A stretch of 64,000 nucleotides of DNA from Streptacidiphilus carbonis (GCF_000787775.1 NZ_BBPM01000044.1:1-64000); one strand, 5' to 3'; positions 32,919 to 41,867 are shown, counted from the first letter of the stretch. A program made the numbers and translations. Notes: generated by a model not told the origin, from the letters alone.

Positions 32919-33227
32919 CTATCGGTCCCGCGCCTGGTGGACCGAGGATTCGAGCCCGTCGCGAACCGCCTGCCGCCGGCCCGTTGTCCACGACCCCGCC
33001 GCGGCGAGCACGAGGGCGGCTACCAGCACGCCCCGCTCTGGATCCTGCGCGAGCAGTACCGACGCCAACGCGGTCATGGCCAACGCGCAGGCCAGCGTGT
33101 GCGCGCGCCTCAGGGCCCGCTGCGAGCGGGCTGACCAGCAGGCGATGCGGGCGTCGCAGTAGACGAGCGCGGCGGCGCTGCGGCCCAGCACGCGCTCGGC
33201 CCGGGACGGGTATACGGCAGCGGGCAC
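32919..33227 (-). CDS. Small membrane protein, divergent from the glycosyltransferase operon
   Basis: A 102-residue protein with a basic N-terminal half (CWSARSQRALRRAHTL) and two hydrophobic segments (ACALAMTALASVLLAQD and GVLVAALVLAAAGSW), ending in an Arg-rich tail. GTG 33225-33227 is chosen because GGAG lies 5 bases upstream. The start is 33 bases from a BlaI-type operator dyad (33260-33275), so it is probably repressed with the divergent glycosyltransferase operon. No family is recognised; it may be a membrane-stress partner. Confidence 0.45.
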   Translation of the reverse strand: MPAAVYPSRAERVLGRSAAALVYCDARIACWSARSQRALRRAHTLACALAMTALASVLLAQDPERGVLVAALVLAAAGSWTTGRRQAVRDGLESSVHQARDR

Positions 33228-33259
33228 GGGAACTCCAGTCGCAAAGGTCAACTCCAAGC

Positions 33260-33275
33260 TACTACACGATGTAGA
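33260..33275. promoter_or_regulatory. BlaI/CopY-type operator 1
   Basis: TACTACA-CGA-TGTAGA. The core dyad CTACA-N3-TGTAG is perfect. The same 16-base pattern is repeated at 33320 and 38845. It lies 33 bases from the small membrane gene and about 200 from the glycosyltransferase gene. Confidence 0.7.
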
Positions 33276-33319
33276 CATCCAGTACGCGGCAGGGGGCACG
33301 GCGGGCGGGACGCCCCGTC

Positions 33320-33335
33320 TACTACAGCATGTAGA
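33320..33335. promoter_or_regulatory. BlaI/CopY-type operator 2
   Basis: TACTACA-GCA-TGTAGA, 60 bases after operator 1 and in the divergent region 33227-33481. Paired dyads 60 bases apart would allow cooperative or looping repression of both divergent promoters. Confidence 0.7.
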
Positions 33336-33480
33336 GTGTCGGGTGCCGCGCCTGCCCTGCAGCCGCTGCGTGCGACCACCACGACCGGAGACCTCCGGGC
33401 GCTCCCGCCGAGCCGCGGCGCCCGGGTCGGCGGCGGGGGTCGCCCGCGGTCTGCTTCCCCACTAGTTCGGAGTCTGGTCG

Positions 33481-35313
33481 ATGGCACCACGCGCCAGCCT
33501 GCTCGACACCGTGTCCGCCGTGCCCGCGCCGCGGCCCGCGCGCGAGGAACGGGGGCGGATCACGGTCATCTCCGCGAGCGTGGGCGCGGGCCACGACGGA
33601 GCCGCCGACCAGCTCGCCCGCCGTCTGCTGGAGCAGGGCTGGGCGGTGGACCGGCTCGACTTCCTGGACCTGCTCCCGGCCCGCTTGGGCCGTCTGGTCA
33701 GCGGCGCCTACCACCGCCTGCTGACGGTGGCCCCGTGGTCCTACCAGCGCATCTACGCCAGCACCGACCGCGCCCGGCGCCCGGGGCGCCTGGCCCGGGC
33801 CTTCCTGCGGACCGCCGAGCGCCGCACCCTGCGGGCCCTGCCCGCGGGCACCCGCGCGGTGGTGTCGACCTACCCCGGTGCCAGTCAGGTCCTGGGTCGG
33901 CTGCGCCGCACCGGCCGTCTCGCCGTCCCGGCCCTGACCTACCTGACCGACCTGTCGGTCCACCCGCTGTGGGTGGCCCCCGGCATCGACCTGCACCTGG
34001 CCGCCCACGACATCCCCGCCGCCCAGGCCCGCGCCCTGGGCGCGGAACACGTCGCGGTATGCGGCCCGGTCGTGGACCCGCGCTTCAACCCCGCCACCAC
34101 CCAGCAGCGCCACGAGGCACGGAGCCGCTTCGGCCTGCCCGACCGGGCGACCCTGGCACTGCTGGTGGCCGGGTCCTGGGGGGTGGGCGAGGTCGCGCGG
34201 GTGGCCGCCGAGGTCCGCGACAGCGGTGCTGCGGTGCCGGTGGTGGTCTGCGGACGCAACCAGGCCCTGGCCGACCGGCTGCGGGACCAGGGGATCGAGC
34301 ACGCCTTCGGGTGGGTGTCCGACATGCCCGGCCTGATGCACGCCTGCGACGTGCTGGTGCAGAACGCGGGCGGCCTGACCTCCCTGGAGGCGCTGGCCTG
34401 CGGACTGCCGGTGGCCAGCTACCGCTGCATACCCGGCCACGGGCAGACCAACGCCGCAGCGCTCCAGCAGGCCGGACTCGCCCCCTGGATCCGCGAACCC
34501 GCCCGCCTTGGCGCCGTCCTGCGTGACCTCGCAGGAGGACCGGCGGGGCAGCGGAACCGGCAGGCCGGCCTGGCCCTGCACCAGCAGGCCAACGGCCCGA
34601 CCCGGGCCATCGAGCACGCGGCAGCGGCGGGGCTTGCGGCTGCTTCACCCGCTGCCGCGTCAGTGTCCCGCCGACCGCGCCGCAAGCTCGCGTTCACGGC
34701 GGCCGCCCTGGCCGCAGCGACCTGGCTGTCCACCGGCGGCACCGAACTCGCGGTCGCCTACGGCGGATTCGACACCCTGAGCACCAGCCGGGCCGACCGG
34801 TCCTTCCTGGTGGTGCACCCGCCGCGGGGTCACCGGCTGGACGATGCGACGATCCGGGACCTGGTGGCCGCCCACGCGGCGGTGGCCATCGACGCCACGC
34901 AGGCCGCCGCCGACCCCGCCGAGATCCGCCACCTGGCCTCGGCCGGACTGACACTGGTCAACGCCGGCTACGGCACCCCCTACGCCACCGGCATCCTCAC
35001 CCGCCGCGGCAGCCTCGCCGCCGGAGCCGACGCCCTGCACGCGGCCACCGGGAAGGTCCCCGGCTACTTCCTGTCCAGCACCGATGTGGACGCCGTCGAT
35101 CTCGCACTCGCCGCCTACCACCGCGAGCACCTGGTCGTCCCCACAACCCGACTCGCCTGCACCACCGCTCCTGGAAGTACCGCACTGGGGCAGGTGATCC
35201 TCCTGGAATGCGGCACCGGCCAGCCGGCCGCTCTCGACGCCGCCCTGCGCCGACTCCTGCACACGCTGTCCCCCGGCACACTCACCGCTCTCGCCCAGGG
35301 CAAGGACCGGTGA
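33481..35313 (+). CDS. MGDG-synthase-type glycosyltransferase with an extra C-terminal domain
   Basis: A 610-residue protein. Residues 1-385 are a GT28-like glycosyltransferase of the MGDG synthase/MurG kind: ITVISASVGAGHDGAADQLARRLLEQG at the start, the sugar-nucleotide part VSDMPGLMHACDVLVQNAGGLTSLEALACGLPV, and PGHGQTNAAALQQAG. It should transfer a sugar to a lipid at the inner face. A hydrophobic segment (AFTAAALAAATWL) then leads into an external domain of 220 residues that resembles a degenerate deacetylase (FLVVHPPRGHRLDDATIRDLVAAHAAVAIDATQA), lacking the usual Asp/His metal ligands. It overlaps the next deacetylase gene by GTGA. Two BlaI-type dyads precede it. Confidence 0.75.
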   Translation: MAPRASLLDTVSAVPAPRPAREERGRITVISASVGAGHDGAADQLARRLLEQGWAVDRLDFLDLLPARLGRLVSGAYHRLLTVAPWSYQRIYASTDRARRPGRLARAFLRTAERRTLRALPAGTRAVVSTYPGASQVLGRLRRTGRLAVPALTYLTDLSVHPLWVAPGIDLHLAAHDIPAAQARALGAEHVAVCGPVVDPRFNPATTQQRHEARSRFGLPDRATLALLVAGSWGVGEVARVAAEVRDSGAAVPVVVCGRNQALADRLRDQGIEHAFGWVSDMPGLMHACDVLVQNAGGLTSLEALACGLPVASYRCIPGHGQTNAAALQQAGLAPWIREPARLGAVLRDLAGGPAGQRNRQAGLALHQQANGPTRAIEHAAAAGLAAASPAAASVSRRPRRKLAFTAAALAAATWLSTGGTELAVAYGGFDTLSTSRADRSFLVVHPPRGHRLDDATIRDLVAAHAAVAIDATQAAADPAEIRHLASAGLTLVNAGYGTPYATGILTRRGSLAAGADALHAATGKVPGYFLSSTDVDAVDLALAAYHREHLVVPTTRLACTTAPGSTALGQVILLECGTGQPAALDAALRRLLHTLSPGTLTALAQGKDR

Positions 35314-36064
35314 CCCCGGCCCGAGCGCGCCGCACCGGTTTCGGTATCGCGGCCACCGCGGCTACGGCACTCGCCGTCGTACACGCCGCCCCGGCGCTGT
35401 CCGCCTGCCGGCCCCTGCGCACCAGAGCCATGCCGCGCCTGGCCGGCATCGGCGAACCCCACCGCGTAGCCCTCACCTTCGACGACGGCCCGGACCACTG
35501 TCCACCCCACGCTTCCTGGACCTGCTCCAGGACCGCGGCGTGCACGCCACCTTCTTCGTCCTGGGCTCGCGGGCCGCCGCCGCCCCCGCGCTGGTGCGCG
35601 AGATCGCCGACGCCGGCCACGAGATCGCCGTCCACGGCTGGACCCACCGACCTCTGCCGCTGCGCGGCCCCCGTGCCACCTACGAGGACCTCACCCGAGC
35701 CATCGGCACCATCGCCGACCTGGCCGGCCAGGCGCCGCGCCTCTTCCGCCCCCCGTACGGTGTCATGAGCGCCGCCGCCCACCTGGCCTGCCGCAGGCTC
35801 GGGCTGACCCCGGTGCTGTGGACCGCCTGGGGCCGGGACTGGAGCTGCCACGCCGCCCCCGGCCAGGTCCACGACACCGTCATGTCCGACCTGCACGGGG
35901 ACGGCACGATCCTGCTCCACGACTCCGACTGCACCTCCGCCCCTGCCTCCTGGCGCTCTGCCCTGGGCGCACTGCCCGCCCTGCTGGACACCTGCCAGGT
36001 CCAGGGCTGGAAGGTCGGCCCCCTACGCGACCACGGCATCCGGCCATACGCCCCGACGAGGTGA
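35310..36064 (+). pseudogene. Polysaccharide deacetylase, broken by a frameshift after the first motif
   Basis: The start GTG 35310 overlaps the glycosyltransferase stop. The first frame has a membrane leader (TGFGIAATAATALAVVHAAPAL) and motif 1 RVALTFDDGPD. After the following His-Cys the frame goes wrong at about 35503. The real continuation STPRFLDLLQDRGVHATFFVLG, with HGWTHRPL (metal His), PRLFRPPYGV (motif 3), WGRDW and ILLHDSD, is in the next frame. One base appears to be missing near CACTGTCC. An intact copy would be a cell-envelope deacetylase acting with the glycosyltransferase. The fault could be an assembly error. Confidence 0.75.
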
Positions 36065-36272
36065 TCGAAGCGCTCGGACCAACCCACTGAGCAGCCCGGC
36101 CATTTCCCGCAGGTGAGCCCCGAATGGGCCAGACGAGCGCGCCTGCGGCAACTGACGCGGTGGTACCAGCGCCAGCAAAACGTGCCCGGGGGAGGTAGCC
36201 GCGGGCTTGGCCTGCGACGTGGCACAGCCGGGCACGCCCCCGGTCCGCCAGCCGTGTGGTCGGTCCTGTTCA

Positions 36273-37115
36273 CTACGCGATCCCGGGGAGCGACCCCTCT
36301 CCCACGGCGGGGGCCGACCGACGCTGGACGTCCACCTTGCTGGCCGCGAGGTACGCGACCAGCAGCACGATCAGGGCACCGAGGGCCAGTACCACCGGTC
36401 CGTCACCAAGGCCGACACCGCCGACAGAGCGGGGCTTGCCCAGGCCGTCGGCGATCGAGGCGCCGAGCGGTCGGGTCAGGACGTAGGCGGCCCAGAAACA
36501 GAACACCGGATTCCAGTCCAGCCACCGGTACCCCGCGGCCGGGACCAGGATCAGCGCGGCGAACACCGCCGCGGAGGTGAAGTAGCCCAGGTGCAGGGTG
36601 AAGGCGGTGAAGTCGCCGACCGCGGTGCCCATGGCGAAGGTGGCCACGACCGTGGCCCAGTAGAACGCCTCGCGCCGCCGGGTGTCGATGCTGTGGATCG
36701 ACAAGGTGCCCTCGGTACGCCGCCACAGCCAGAACACGGCGAGCAGCAGCACCGCGTACAGGACGCTGGAGGCGGTGTAGGGAACGCCGAGGGCCACGTG
36801 CATCACGTCGGCGGCCATGGTGCCGAAGATGCCGACCATGACGACGGCGAACCAGTACGTCCAGGCCCAGTAGCGGGCCATCCGGAACTGGAGCGCCAGA
36901 GCGATCAGGAACGCGGCGAAGCCCAGCACGACGGCGAGCTGCGGCGCCATGGCCTGGACCAGGTAGTCAGAGGCCCCCTCACCCACCGCCGTCGACAGTC
37001 CCTTGACGATCCAGAACGCGGCGACGATCCCGGGCACGCGAAGCGCGCCACCAGGAAGACCGGGGGAACCGGTGGCGGCACTGCCGGAACGGGCATGGCG
37101 AGCAATCGAAGTCAT
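36273..37115 (-). CDS. COG4705-type integral membrane protein
   Basis: A 280-residue protein with about seven helices: FWIVKGLSTAVGEGASDYLV, QLAVVLGFAAFLIALALQF, WAWTYWFAVVMVGIFGTMAADVMHVALG, SSVLYAVLLLAVFWLW, then GTAVGDFTAFTLHLGYFTSAAVF, VFCFWAAYVLTRPLGASIADGL and a last helix VVLALGALIVLLVAYLA. The repeated GEGASDYL/GASIADGL pattern marks two related halves and fits COG4705 proteins of unknown role. ATG at 37115. It separates the glycosyltransferase operon from the BlaI-M56 pair and points toward the former. Confidence 0.7.
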   Translation of the reverse strand: MTSIARHARSGSAATGSPGLPGGALRVPGIVAAFWIVKGLSTAVGEGASDYLVQAMAPQLAVVLGFAAFLIALALQFRMARYWAWTYWFAVVMVGIFGTMAADVMHVALGVPYTASSVLYAVLLLAVFWLWRRTEGTLSIHSIDTRRREAFYWATVVATFAMGTAVGDFTAFTLHLGYFTSAAVFAALILVPAAGYRWLDWNPVFCFWAAYVLTRPLGASIADGLGKPRSVGGVGLGDGPVVLALGALIVLLVAYLAASKVDVQRRSAPAVGEGSLPGIA

Positions 37116-37373
37116 GGGTCGTTGGAGGCGCGGGGCTCCGTGTGGGCCCGATTCCTCCGTCTCCTTTCAATCCGGGCCTGCGGCTGTTCCGCACTCGGCA
37201 CGACGGTTGTCCTGTGGCTGGTGCTGCGCAGTACCCCATGCATTGGACCGAGCCGGACAATCGGGTCACCCCCGTGCCGGTGGACCCACTGCACTGGCCA
37301 GCTGTTCCGGCCCCGATCCCCGCCAGCCTGTGACGTCTGAGCACTGGGAAATGGTCGCGTTCGGACCGGGGCC

Positions 37374-38336
37374 TCACCACGTGTACGGGTCGGCCGGGGC
37401 AGTGGCGGCGGTCTCGGCATGCTCGAACAGCCTGTCGGTGTCGTGGGCGGCCTCGGCCAGGCTGCCGCAGGACAGGGCCAGCAGCAGCGTGAAGGCCACC
37501 AGCGGCATCCTCCGGTGTGCGGGCGGCGGGACGAGCAGCGCTTTCACCCGGCGCGGGACCGGGCCGCCGGTCGCGGCCAGCAGCGCGGACACGCGCCCTG
37601 CGGCGGTCTTGGCCAGGGCGGCGCGGGCCACGGCGCGGGCCACGGTGGCGCGGTCGCCGACGGCGGTGGCGGCGTCCTCGTCGGCCCAGCGTTCCACGGT
37701 GTAGGCGCCCTCGGTGGCCAGGGGCCGCAGCAGCGGGCAGGCGGCGGCGGCCAGTTGCAGGGTGACCAGGAAGAAGTGGTGCTGGTGGCGCAGGTGGCTG
37801 CGCTCGTGGGCCACCAGCGCCTCGCGCTCAGCTGGCGCCAGGGTCTGCAGCATGCCGGTGGAGACCACGATCCGCCCACGGGTCCCCACCGGCACCGCCA
37901 GTCCCGGCAGCCCCGGCAGCGCAAATGCCTCCAGGCGCTCGTCGTCGATCACTGCGAGTTCCCCGTCGCCGGGCAGGCGATGGCAGTCCCGGTAGGCCCG
38001 GACCAGTGCGCGCCCGCGCAGCCAGGACGCGCGCCCCAGGGCGATGGTCATCACCGCTAGGACCAGGCCGCACCCGGCCGCGACGCTGCCCGGCAGCGGA
38101 TCGGCGGCATGCAGCACTCCGGTCGACCACTGCCCGAGGAAGGCCACCAGCGGAATCTGTCCGAACCCGATGAACGCCAGCAGGGCCAGCGCCCCGGCCC
38201 ACCCGGCAACGGCCACGACCGCAGCGGTGATCAGCACCCAGGACCCGGCGCGCGGCGGCAGCCTGCGTACCATCCGCGGGGCGAGGAACGCGAGCAGGGT
38301 ACTGACCGCGAACGGGACGTAGACGCTGATACGCAC
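37374..38336 (-). CDS. M56-family membrane zinc metalloprotease
   Basis: A 320-residue membrane protease of the BlaR1/MecR1 M56 family. About three N-terminal helices precede a cytoplasmic zinc site HERSH (motif HExxH, with Glu) in the segment LVAHERSHLRHQHHF, and a later helix pair near the C-terminus. The sensor domain of BlaR1 is absent, as in many actinobacterial members. It starts 4 bases after the blaI-type gene (GTG 38334-38336), so they are cotranscribed. In this family the protease inactivates its partner BlaI repressor when the envelope is stressed, which opens the regulon. Confidence 0.85.
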   Translation of the reverse strand: MRISVYVPFAVSTLLAFLAPRMVRRLPPRAGSWVLITAAVVAVAGWAGALALLAFIGFGQIPLVAFLGQWSTGVLHAADPLPGSVAAGCGLVLAVMTIALGRASWLRGRALVRAYRDCHRLPGDGELAVIDDERLEAFALPGLPGLAVPVGTRGRIVVSTGMLQTLAPAEREALVAHERSHLRHQHHFFLVTLQLAAAACPLLRPLATEGAYTVERWADEDAATAVGDRATVARAVARAALAKTAAGRVSALLAATGGPVPRRVKALLVPPPAHRRMPLVAFTLLLALSCGSLAEAAHDTDRLFEHAETAATAPADPYTW

Positions 38337-38340
38337 CGGA

Positions 38341-38721
38341 TTACTGCCCCTGGTCCCCGCGCAGCAGCTGCTGGAGCAACTGCTCGTCCTGCAGGGAGAG
38401 GTCCGAGACGAAGCGGGCCAGCACCGCCTGGCGGTCCGAGCCGTGCTCCAGCAGCGAGACCATGTGCTCCGCTGTGTGCTCGGCCTCGTCACGAACCGGG
38501 GTATACGCGTACCCGCGACCCAGCCGCTGACGCGTGAGCATGCCCTTGTCGTACAGCCTGGACAGAATCGTCATCACGGTGGTGTAGGCCAGCTCCCCCG
38601 GCAGCGCCTCATTGACCTGAGCCGCCGTCAAAGCGCCCGGCGCGGCCCACAGCACACCGAGCACGTCACCCTCCAATCGGCCCGCAGGCCGCCGCCCGCC
38701 ACTGCGCACCGGATCACTCAT
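38341..38721 (-). CDS. BlaI/MecI/CopY-family repressor
   Basis: A 126-residue repressor with the family's winged helix: LEGDVLGVLWAAPGALTAAQVNEALPGELAYTTVMTILSRLYDKGMLTRQRLGRGYAYTPV, followed by a helical dimer domain ending LSLQDEQLLQQLL. ATG 38719-38721 has GAGGGA upstream. It is directly followed by the M56 protease. The dyad TACTACA-N3-TGTAGA at 38845, about 125 bases upstream, indicates autoregulation. The same dyads at 33260 and 33320 indicate that it also controls the glycosyltransferase/deacetylase operon and a small membrane gene. Confidence 0.85.
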   Translation of the reverse strand: MSDPVRSGGRRPAGRLEGDVLGVLWAAPGALTAAQVNEALPGELAYTTVMTILSRLYDKGMLTRQRLGRGYAYTPVRDEAEHTAEHMVSLLEHGSDRQAVLARFVSDLSLQDEQLLQQLLRGDQGQ

Positions 38722-38844
38722 CCGTCCCTCACTCCCCTCAGTGCCGCCGTGCGGCCGCGCCGGCGATCTAGCAGCGGCCGGATCGGCTGTGGCAGCGACA
38801 CGACAGCAGGCATCGCAACTCCGGCGCAATCCTCAAACCCAAGC

Positions 38845-38860
38845 TACTACACAGTGTAGA
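38845..38860. promoter_or_regulatory. BlaI/CopY-type operator 3
   Basis: TACTACA-CAG-TGTAGA, identical to the sites at 33260 and 33320 except in the three spacer bases. It lies upstream of the BlaI-type gene at 38721, so the repressor probably controls its own operon. Confidence 0.75.
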
Positions 38861-39501
38861 CATTCTGCGCCTGCCCGGCCGGAACGCCGGGATGCCCACC
38901 AACAGCGTGGATGATCCGGACGGCAGCCTCGACGACTGCTGTCTACCGGACCGACAGCCGGGTTCACGCGCCGCACCGGGGCAGCGACGGCACCGCGGCG
39001 GTCCCTGGCCACGACCGTCCCCCACTCGGACCCGGCGCGGTTCGGCACCGGCACGGCGAACACCCCCCCCGGGGCCGGTCCCACCGGACCGGAGCCGGTG
39101 GGGTGCGAGGCCAGCGGCCGGCGCATATGAGACGCCTCCACCGCCTCCGACCAGCCCCGGCTGACCTGGCCCGTCCTAGCCTCTACCGGCGCCGCCTACC
39201 TGACTGCGTTGAGGGCGAGTCTCTCGCGGAGGCCGGTGTGCGCCCTCATACGGTGGCCAGGTCGCCGCGCGAGGCGGGGGCGGTCAGGGGTCCGGCGCGG
39301 ACGAGCAGGGCCACCGCGGCGAGGGATTGTTCACGACCCGCCGATGCAGACATTGTTCAGTACCCTGCAACGGGCGTGGAAGAGAAGAGGGGCGACACCG
39401 CCTCAGCAGCTTCGCCACCACGATGCAGAGGGTCACAGCGGCAATGCTGAACCCGCCGCGAACCCGTCCACTCACAGCTGACCCGCTCGGGCACTGAAAA
39501 A
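38861..39501. other. 640-base interval without a supported gene
   Basis: No complete gene is visible. Short coding-like patches occur on the minus strand: about 90 codons at 39130-38880 (VFAVPVPNRAGSEWGTVVA) and about 28 codons near 39320-39240 ending LTAPASRGDLATV. These may be remnants of lost genes. The BlaI-type operator lies at its left edge and the terminator of the ABC operon at its right edge. Confidence 0.4.
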
Positions 39502-39533
39502 GCCGGGCCAGGGAGCAAGCTCCCCGGCCCGGC
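39502..39533 (-). terminator. Intrinsic terminator of the GntR-ABC operon
   Basis: GCCGGGCC and GGCCCGGC pair with an inner GGAGC/GCTCC stem, and on the minus strand the hairpin is followed by a run of five T (the A-run 39497-39501). This is a textbook rho-independent terminator, 15 bases after the stop at 39548. Confidence 0.85.
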
Positions 39534-39547
39534 CACGCCTGTGCCGG

Positions 39548-40558
39548 TCAGTCGTGGTGTCGACGGATACGCCAGAAGCAGGCCCCGCTGAACAGTGCGG
39601 CCAGTGCCAGGTAGATGCCGGTTTCGTACCACTGCAGCGGCCAGTAGTTGCTGCCGGGCTGGTAGGTGAGGTCGATGTGCAGGTCGTGTGGTGCCAGGCA
39701 GTCGCCGATCGCCGCCATGCCCTGTGGCCCACCGTTCATGCAGGTGCTGACCTCGCTGAAGGAGATCTGCTGTCCCTGGCTGTTCAGGACGTTGCCTCCG
39801 GACTGGATCCAGGCACCGGCCGGCCCGGGGTTGAAGACGGTGAGAAGGTCGTTGCCGCCATCGCTTCCGATGCCGCCGGCCTGGCTGAGCAGGCTGGCGT
39901 TGACCGCCGGTTGGCTGACGGTCGACGGCAGCAGGTTGGGCCGGACCTGGGTGGCGAACAGGACCTGAAGGCCGACGAACACGGCGAGGGTGAGAGCCAT
40001 GGCCAGCAGGACGCGCCGGAAGGCGAGGCCGAGCGCTGTGGCGAGGGCGAACGCGAACGCCGCGTACCCCAGCGGCACGATGTTGCGGGTGGCGAAGGTG
40101 ACCGCGCCGAACCGGCTGTCGGCGACATGGTCAAGCGGACTGGCCCACCAGGTGACCAGGAGGCTGAATGACCCGGAGGTCGCGATGGCCGCAAGGCCAA
40201 CGGCGGTGAGTTTGACGGTGAGCCACCGCATGGGGGTGATGCTCTGGTTCCAGGTCATGCGGTGCGTGCCGCGCTCCAGCTCCGAGGCGATCAGCGGAGC
40301 GCCCCAGAAGACGCCTATCAGGGGCGGCATGGCGAGCAGGAGGAGCTGGAACAGTTGCAGGGGCCCGTTGTGCGCCTGCTGGAACTGTTGGAGGATCAGG
40401 CCGCACTGGCTGCGGGGCTGTCTGCACGCGGCCTCGGCGACCGTGTAGGCGTGGTGCATCTGCTGGCCGGTGACCAGGAGGTAGATCGCGGCTGCCGCAA
40501 GGACGGTGGCTGCCGCGAGGGCCTGGATGCGGAATTGGCGCCAGGTGAGCCAGATCAT
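39548..40558 (-). CDS. ABC-2 type transporter permease
   Basis: A 336-residue membrane protein with about six helices: ALAAATVLAAAAIYLLV, LFQLLLLAMPPLIGVFWGAPLI, then SELERGTHRMTWNQSITPMRWLTVKLTAVGLAAIATSGSF, NIVPLGYAAFAFALATALGLAF, VLLAMALTLAVFVGLQVLF and a last helix at the end. A large external loop of about 90 residues (after LPSTVSQPAV) precedes the last helix and contains a Cys pair (CMNG, CLAPHD). It is the channel for the ATPase at 40555, with which it overlaps by ATGA. The substrate is unknown, probably a lipid or antibiotic-type molecule. Confidence 0.82.
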   Translation of the reverse strand: MIWLTWRQFRIQALAAATVLAAAAIYLLVTGQQMHHAYTVAEAACRQPRSQCGLILQQFQQAHNGPLQLFQLLLLAMPPLIGVFWGAPLIASELERGTHRMTWNQSITPMRWLTVKLTAVGLAAIATSGSFSLLVTWWASPLDHVADSRFGAVTFATRNIVPLGYAAFAFALATALGLAFRRVLLAMALTLAVFVGLQVLFATQVRPNLLPSTVSQPAVNASLLSQAGGIGSDGGNDLLTVFNPGPAGAWIQSGGNVLNSQGQQISFSEVSTCMNGGPQGMAAIGDCLAPHDLHIDLTYQPGSNYWPLQWYETGIYLALAALFSGACFWRIRRHHD

Positions 40559-41454
40559 CGCGTGGTCTCCGGGTTCTGCGCGGTGGAGCGGTCACCCGAG
40601 GCGACGGCACGTTCCATATAGGTCAACACCAGGTCCTCCAGGCCGACCGGTTCCACCGCCCAGTCGCCCGCGGGTACCGGGGCCGCGCTGCGCACGAGGA
40701 ATGTGCTCTGGCGTTCGGTGTGCTCGGCGTGGACGAGGTCCAGGCCGGGGGGCAGGGTGTCGGGGTCGCGGCGCGAGCAGACGATCCGATGGTGGTCGCC
40801 AGTGAGCTCCTCGACCTCTCCGGCCAGGCGCACGCGACCCGCCGCCAGCACGATCACGTAGTCGCACACCCGTTCCAGGTCGGAGATGAGGTGGGAGGAG
40901 AGAATCACGCTGGTGCCCTGTTCGGCGACTCCTTCCATGAGGTGCCGCAGGAAGTCGCGCCGGGCCAGCGGGTCCAGGCTCGCCACTGGCTCGTCCAGAA
41001 TCAGCAGGTCCGGTCGTTTACCGGTGGCGACCGTCAGCGCGAGCTGGGCGCGTTGGCCGCCCGAGAGCCTGCCGGCCTTCTGCGCGGGATCCAGTCCCAG
41101 GCTCTCGATGCGCTGGGCGGCGAAGGCCTGGTCCCAGCGGGGGTTGAGGCGTGCACCGAGCTTGAGGTGGTCGGCGACCGACAGGCCGGGGTAGACCGGG
41201 GTGTCCTGGGCGACGAAGCCGACCCGGGCCACCTGCTCGGGGCCCGCCCCGGGGCGGGACCCGAGCACGGTGACGCTTCCGGTGGTGGGGGTGAGCATGC
41301 CGCAGGCCAGTTTCAGCAGGGTGGACTTACCCGCGCCGTTCGGGCCGACGAGGCCGACCACGTGCCCGGAGGGGATGTCCAAGGTGCATTCGGACAGTGC
41401 CTGGCGCTGTCCGTAGCGCTTGCCCAGCGCGTGGGCTTCGACGATCGCGGTCAT
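40555..41454 (-). CDS. ABC transporter ATP-binding protein
   Basis: A 299-residue ATPase: Walker A GPNGAGKS, Q-loop FVAQDTPVY, signature LSGGQRAQLAL, Walker B LLILDEPVASLD and H-loop LSSHL, plus a C-terminal extension of about 75 residues typical of ABC-2 drug exporters. ATGA overlaps join it with the permease at 39548 and the GntR gene at 41451. It energises export. Its family usually protects against lantibiotics or other envelope-active molecules, but nothing here identifies the substrate. Confidence 0.87.
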   Translation of the reverse strand: MTAIVEAHALGKRYGQRQALSECTLDIPSGHVVGLVGPNGAGKSTLLKLACGMLTPTTGSVTVLGSRPGAGPEQVARVGFVAQDTPVYPGLSVADHLKLGARLNPRWDQAFAAQRIESLGLDPAQKAGRLSGGQRAQLALTVATGKRPDLLILDEPVASLDPLARRDFLRHLMEGVAEQGTSVILSSHLISDLERVCDYVIVLAAGRVRLAGEVEELTGDHHRIVCSRRDPDTLPPGLDLVHAEHTERQSTFLVRSAAPVPAGDWAVEPVGLEDLVLTYMERAVASGDRSTAQNPETTR

Positions 41455-41855
41455 CTGTCCTCTTCGGCGGTGTTGCGGAAGGTGTTGTGGAACAGGGCCT
41501 GGATCCCCGCGTCGGTCAGGCCCGCTGCACGGGCCCGGGCCAGCCAGGCCACCAGGTCCTGGCGCAGCGGTTCCTGTTCGGCGAGCGAGGCCTGGCTCAG
41601 GGAACGGGTGATGAAGGTGCCGACACCGGGTTTTGGCGCCGCCAGGCCCTCGTGCTCGAGCTCCCGGTAGGCCTTGAGGACGGTGTTCGGGTTGATCGCG
41701 ACCTTGGCCACGACCTGTTTGACCGTGGGCAGCTGGTCGCCCTCGGTCAACAGGCCCAACAGCAGCGCCTGCCGTACCTGCTGAACGATCTGCAGGTACG
41801 GGGCGACGCCGGAGTGGGCGTCCAGCCGGAAGTCGATCACCAGTCCTCTATTCAT
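41451..41855 (-). CDS. GntR-family regulator, YtrA-type
   Basis: A 134-residue regulator with the N-terminal GntR winged helix: PYLQIVQQVRQALLLGLLTEGDQLPTVKQVVAKVAINPNTVLKAYRELEHEGLAAPKPGVGTF, and the short helical tail of the YtrA subfamily. These sit at the head of ABC-2 exporter operons and repress them. A perfect dyad (CTAGG-GT-CCTAG) directly abuts the start codon and is the likely operator. The gene overlaps the ATPase gene by ATGA. Confidence 0.87.
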   Translation of the reverse strand: MNRGLVIDFRLDAHSGVAPYLQIVQQVRQALLLGLLTEGDQLPTVKQVVAKVAINPNTVLKAYRELEHEGLAAPKPGVGTFITRSLSQASLAEQEPLRQDLVAWLARARAAGLTDAGIQALFHNTFRNTAEEDR

Positions 41856-41867
41856 CTAGGGTCCTAG
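41856..41867. promoter_or_regulatory. Dyad at the GntR-ABC operon start (probable operator)
   Basis: CTAGG-GT-CCTAG is a perfect inverted repeat starting at the base next to the initiator codon. Binding by the YtrA-type regulator would block transcription or translation. A weak AT-rich promoter (TATTGT on the minus strand) lies just upstream. Confidence 0.5.
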
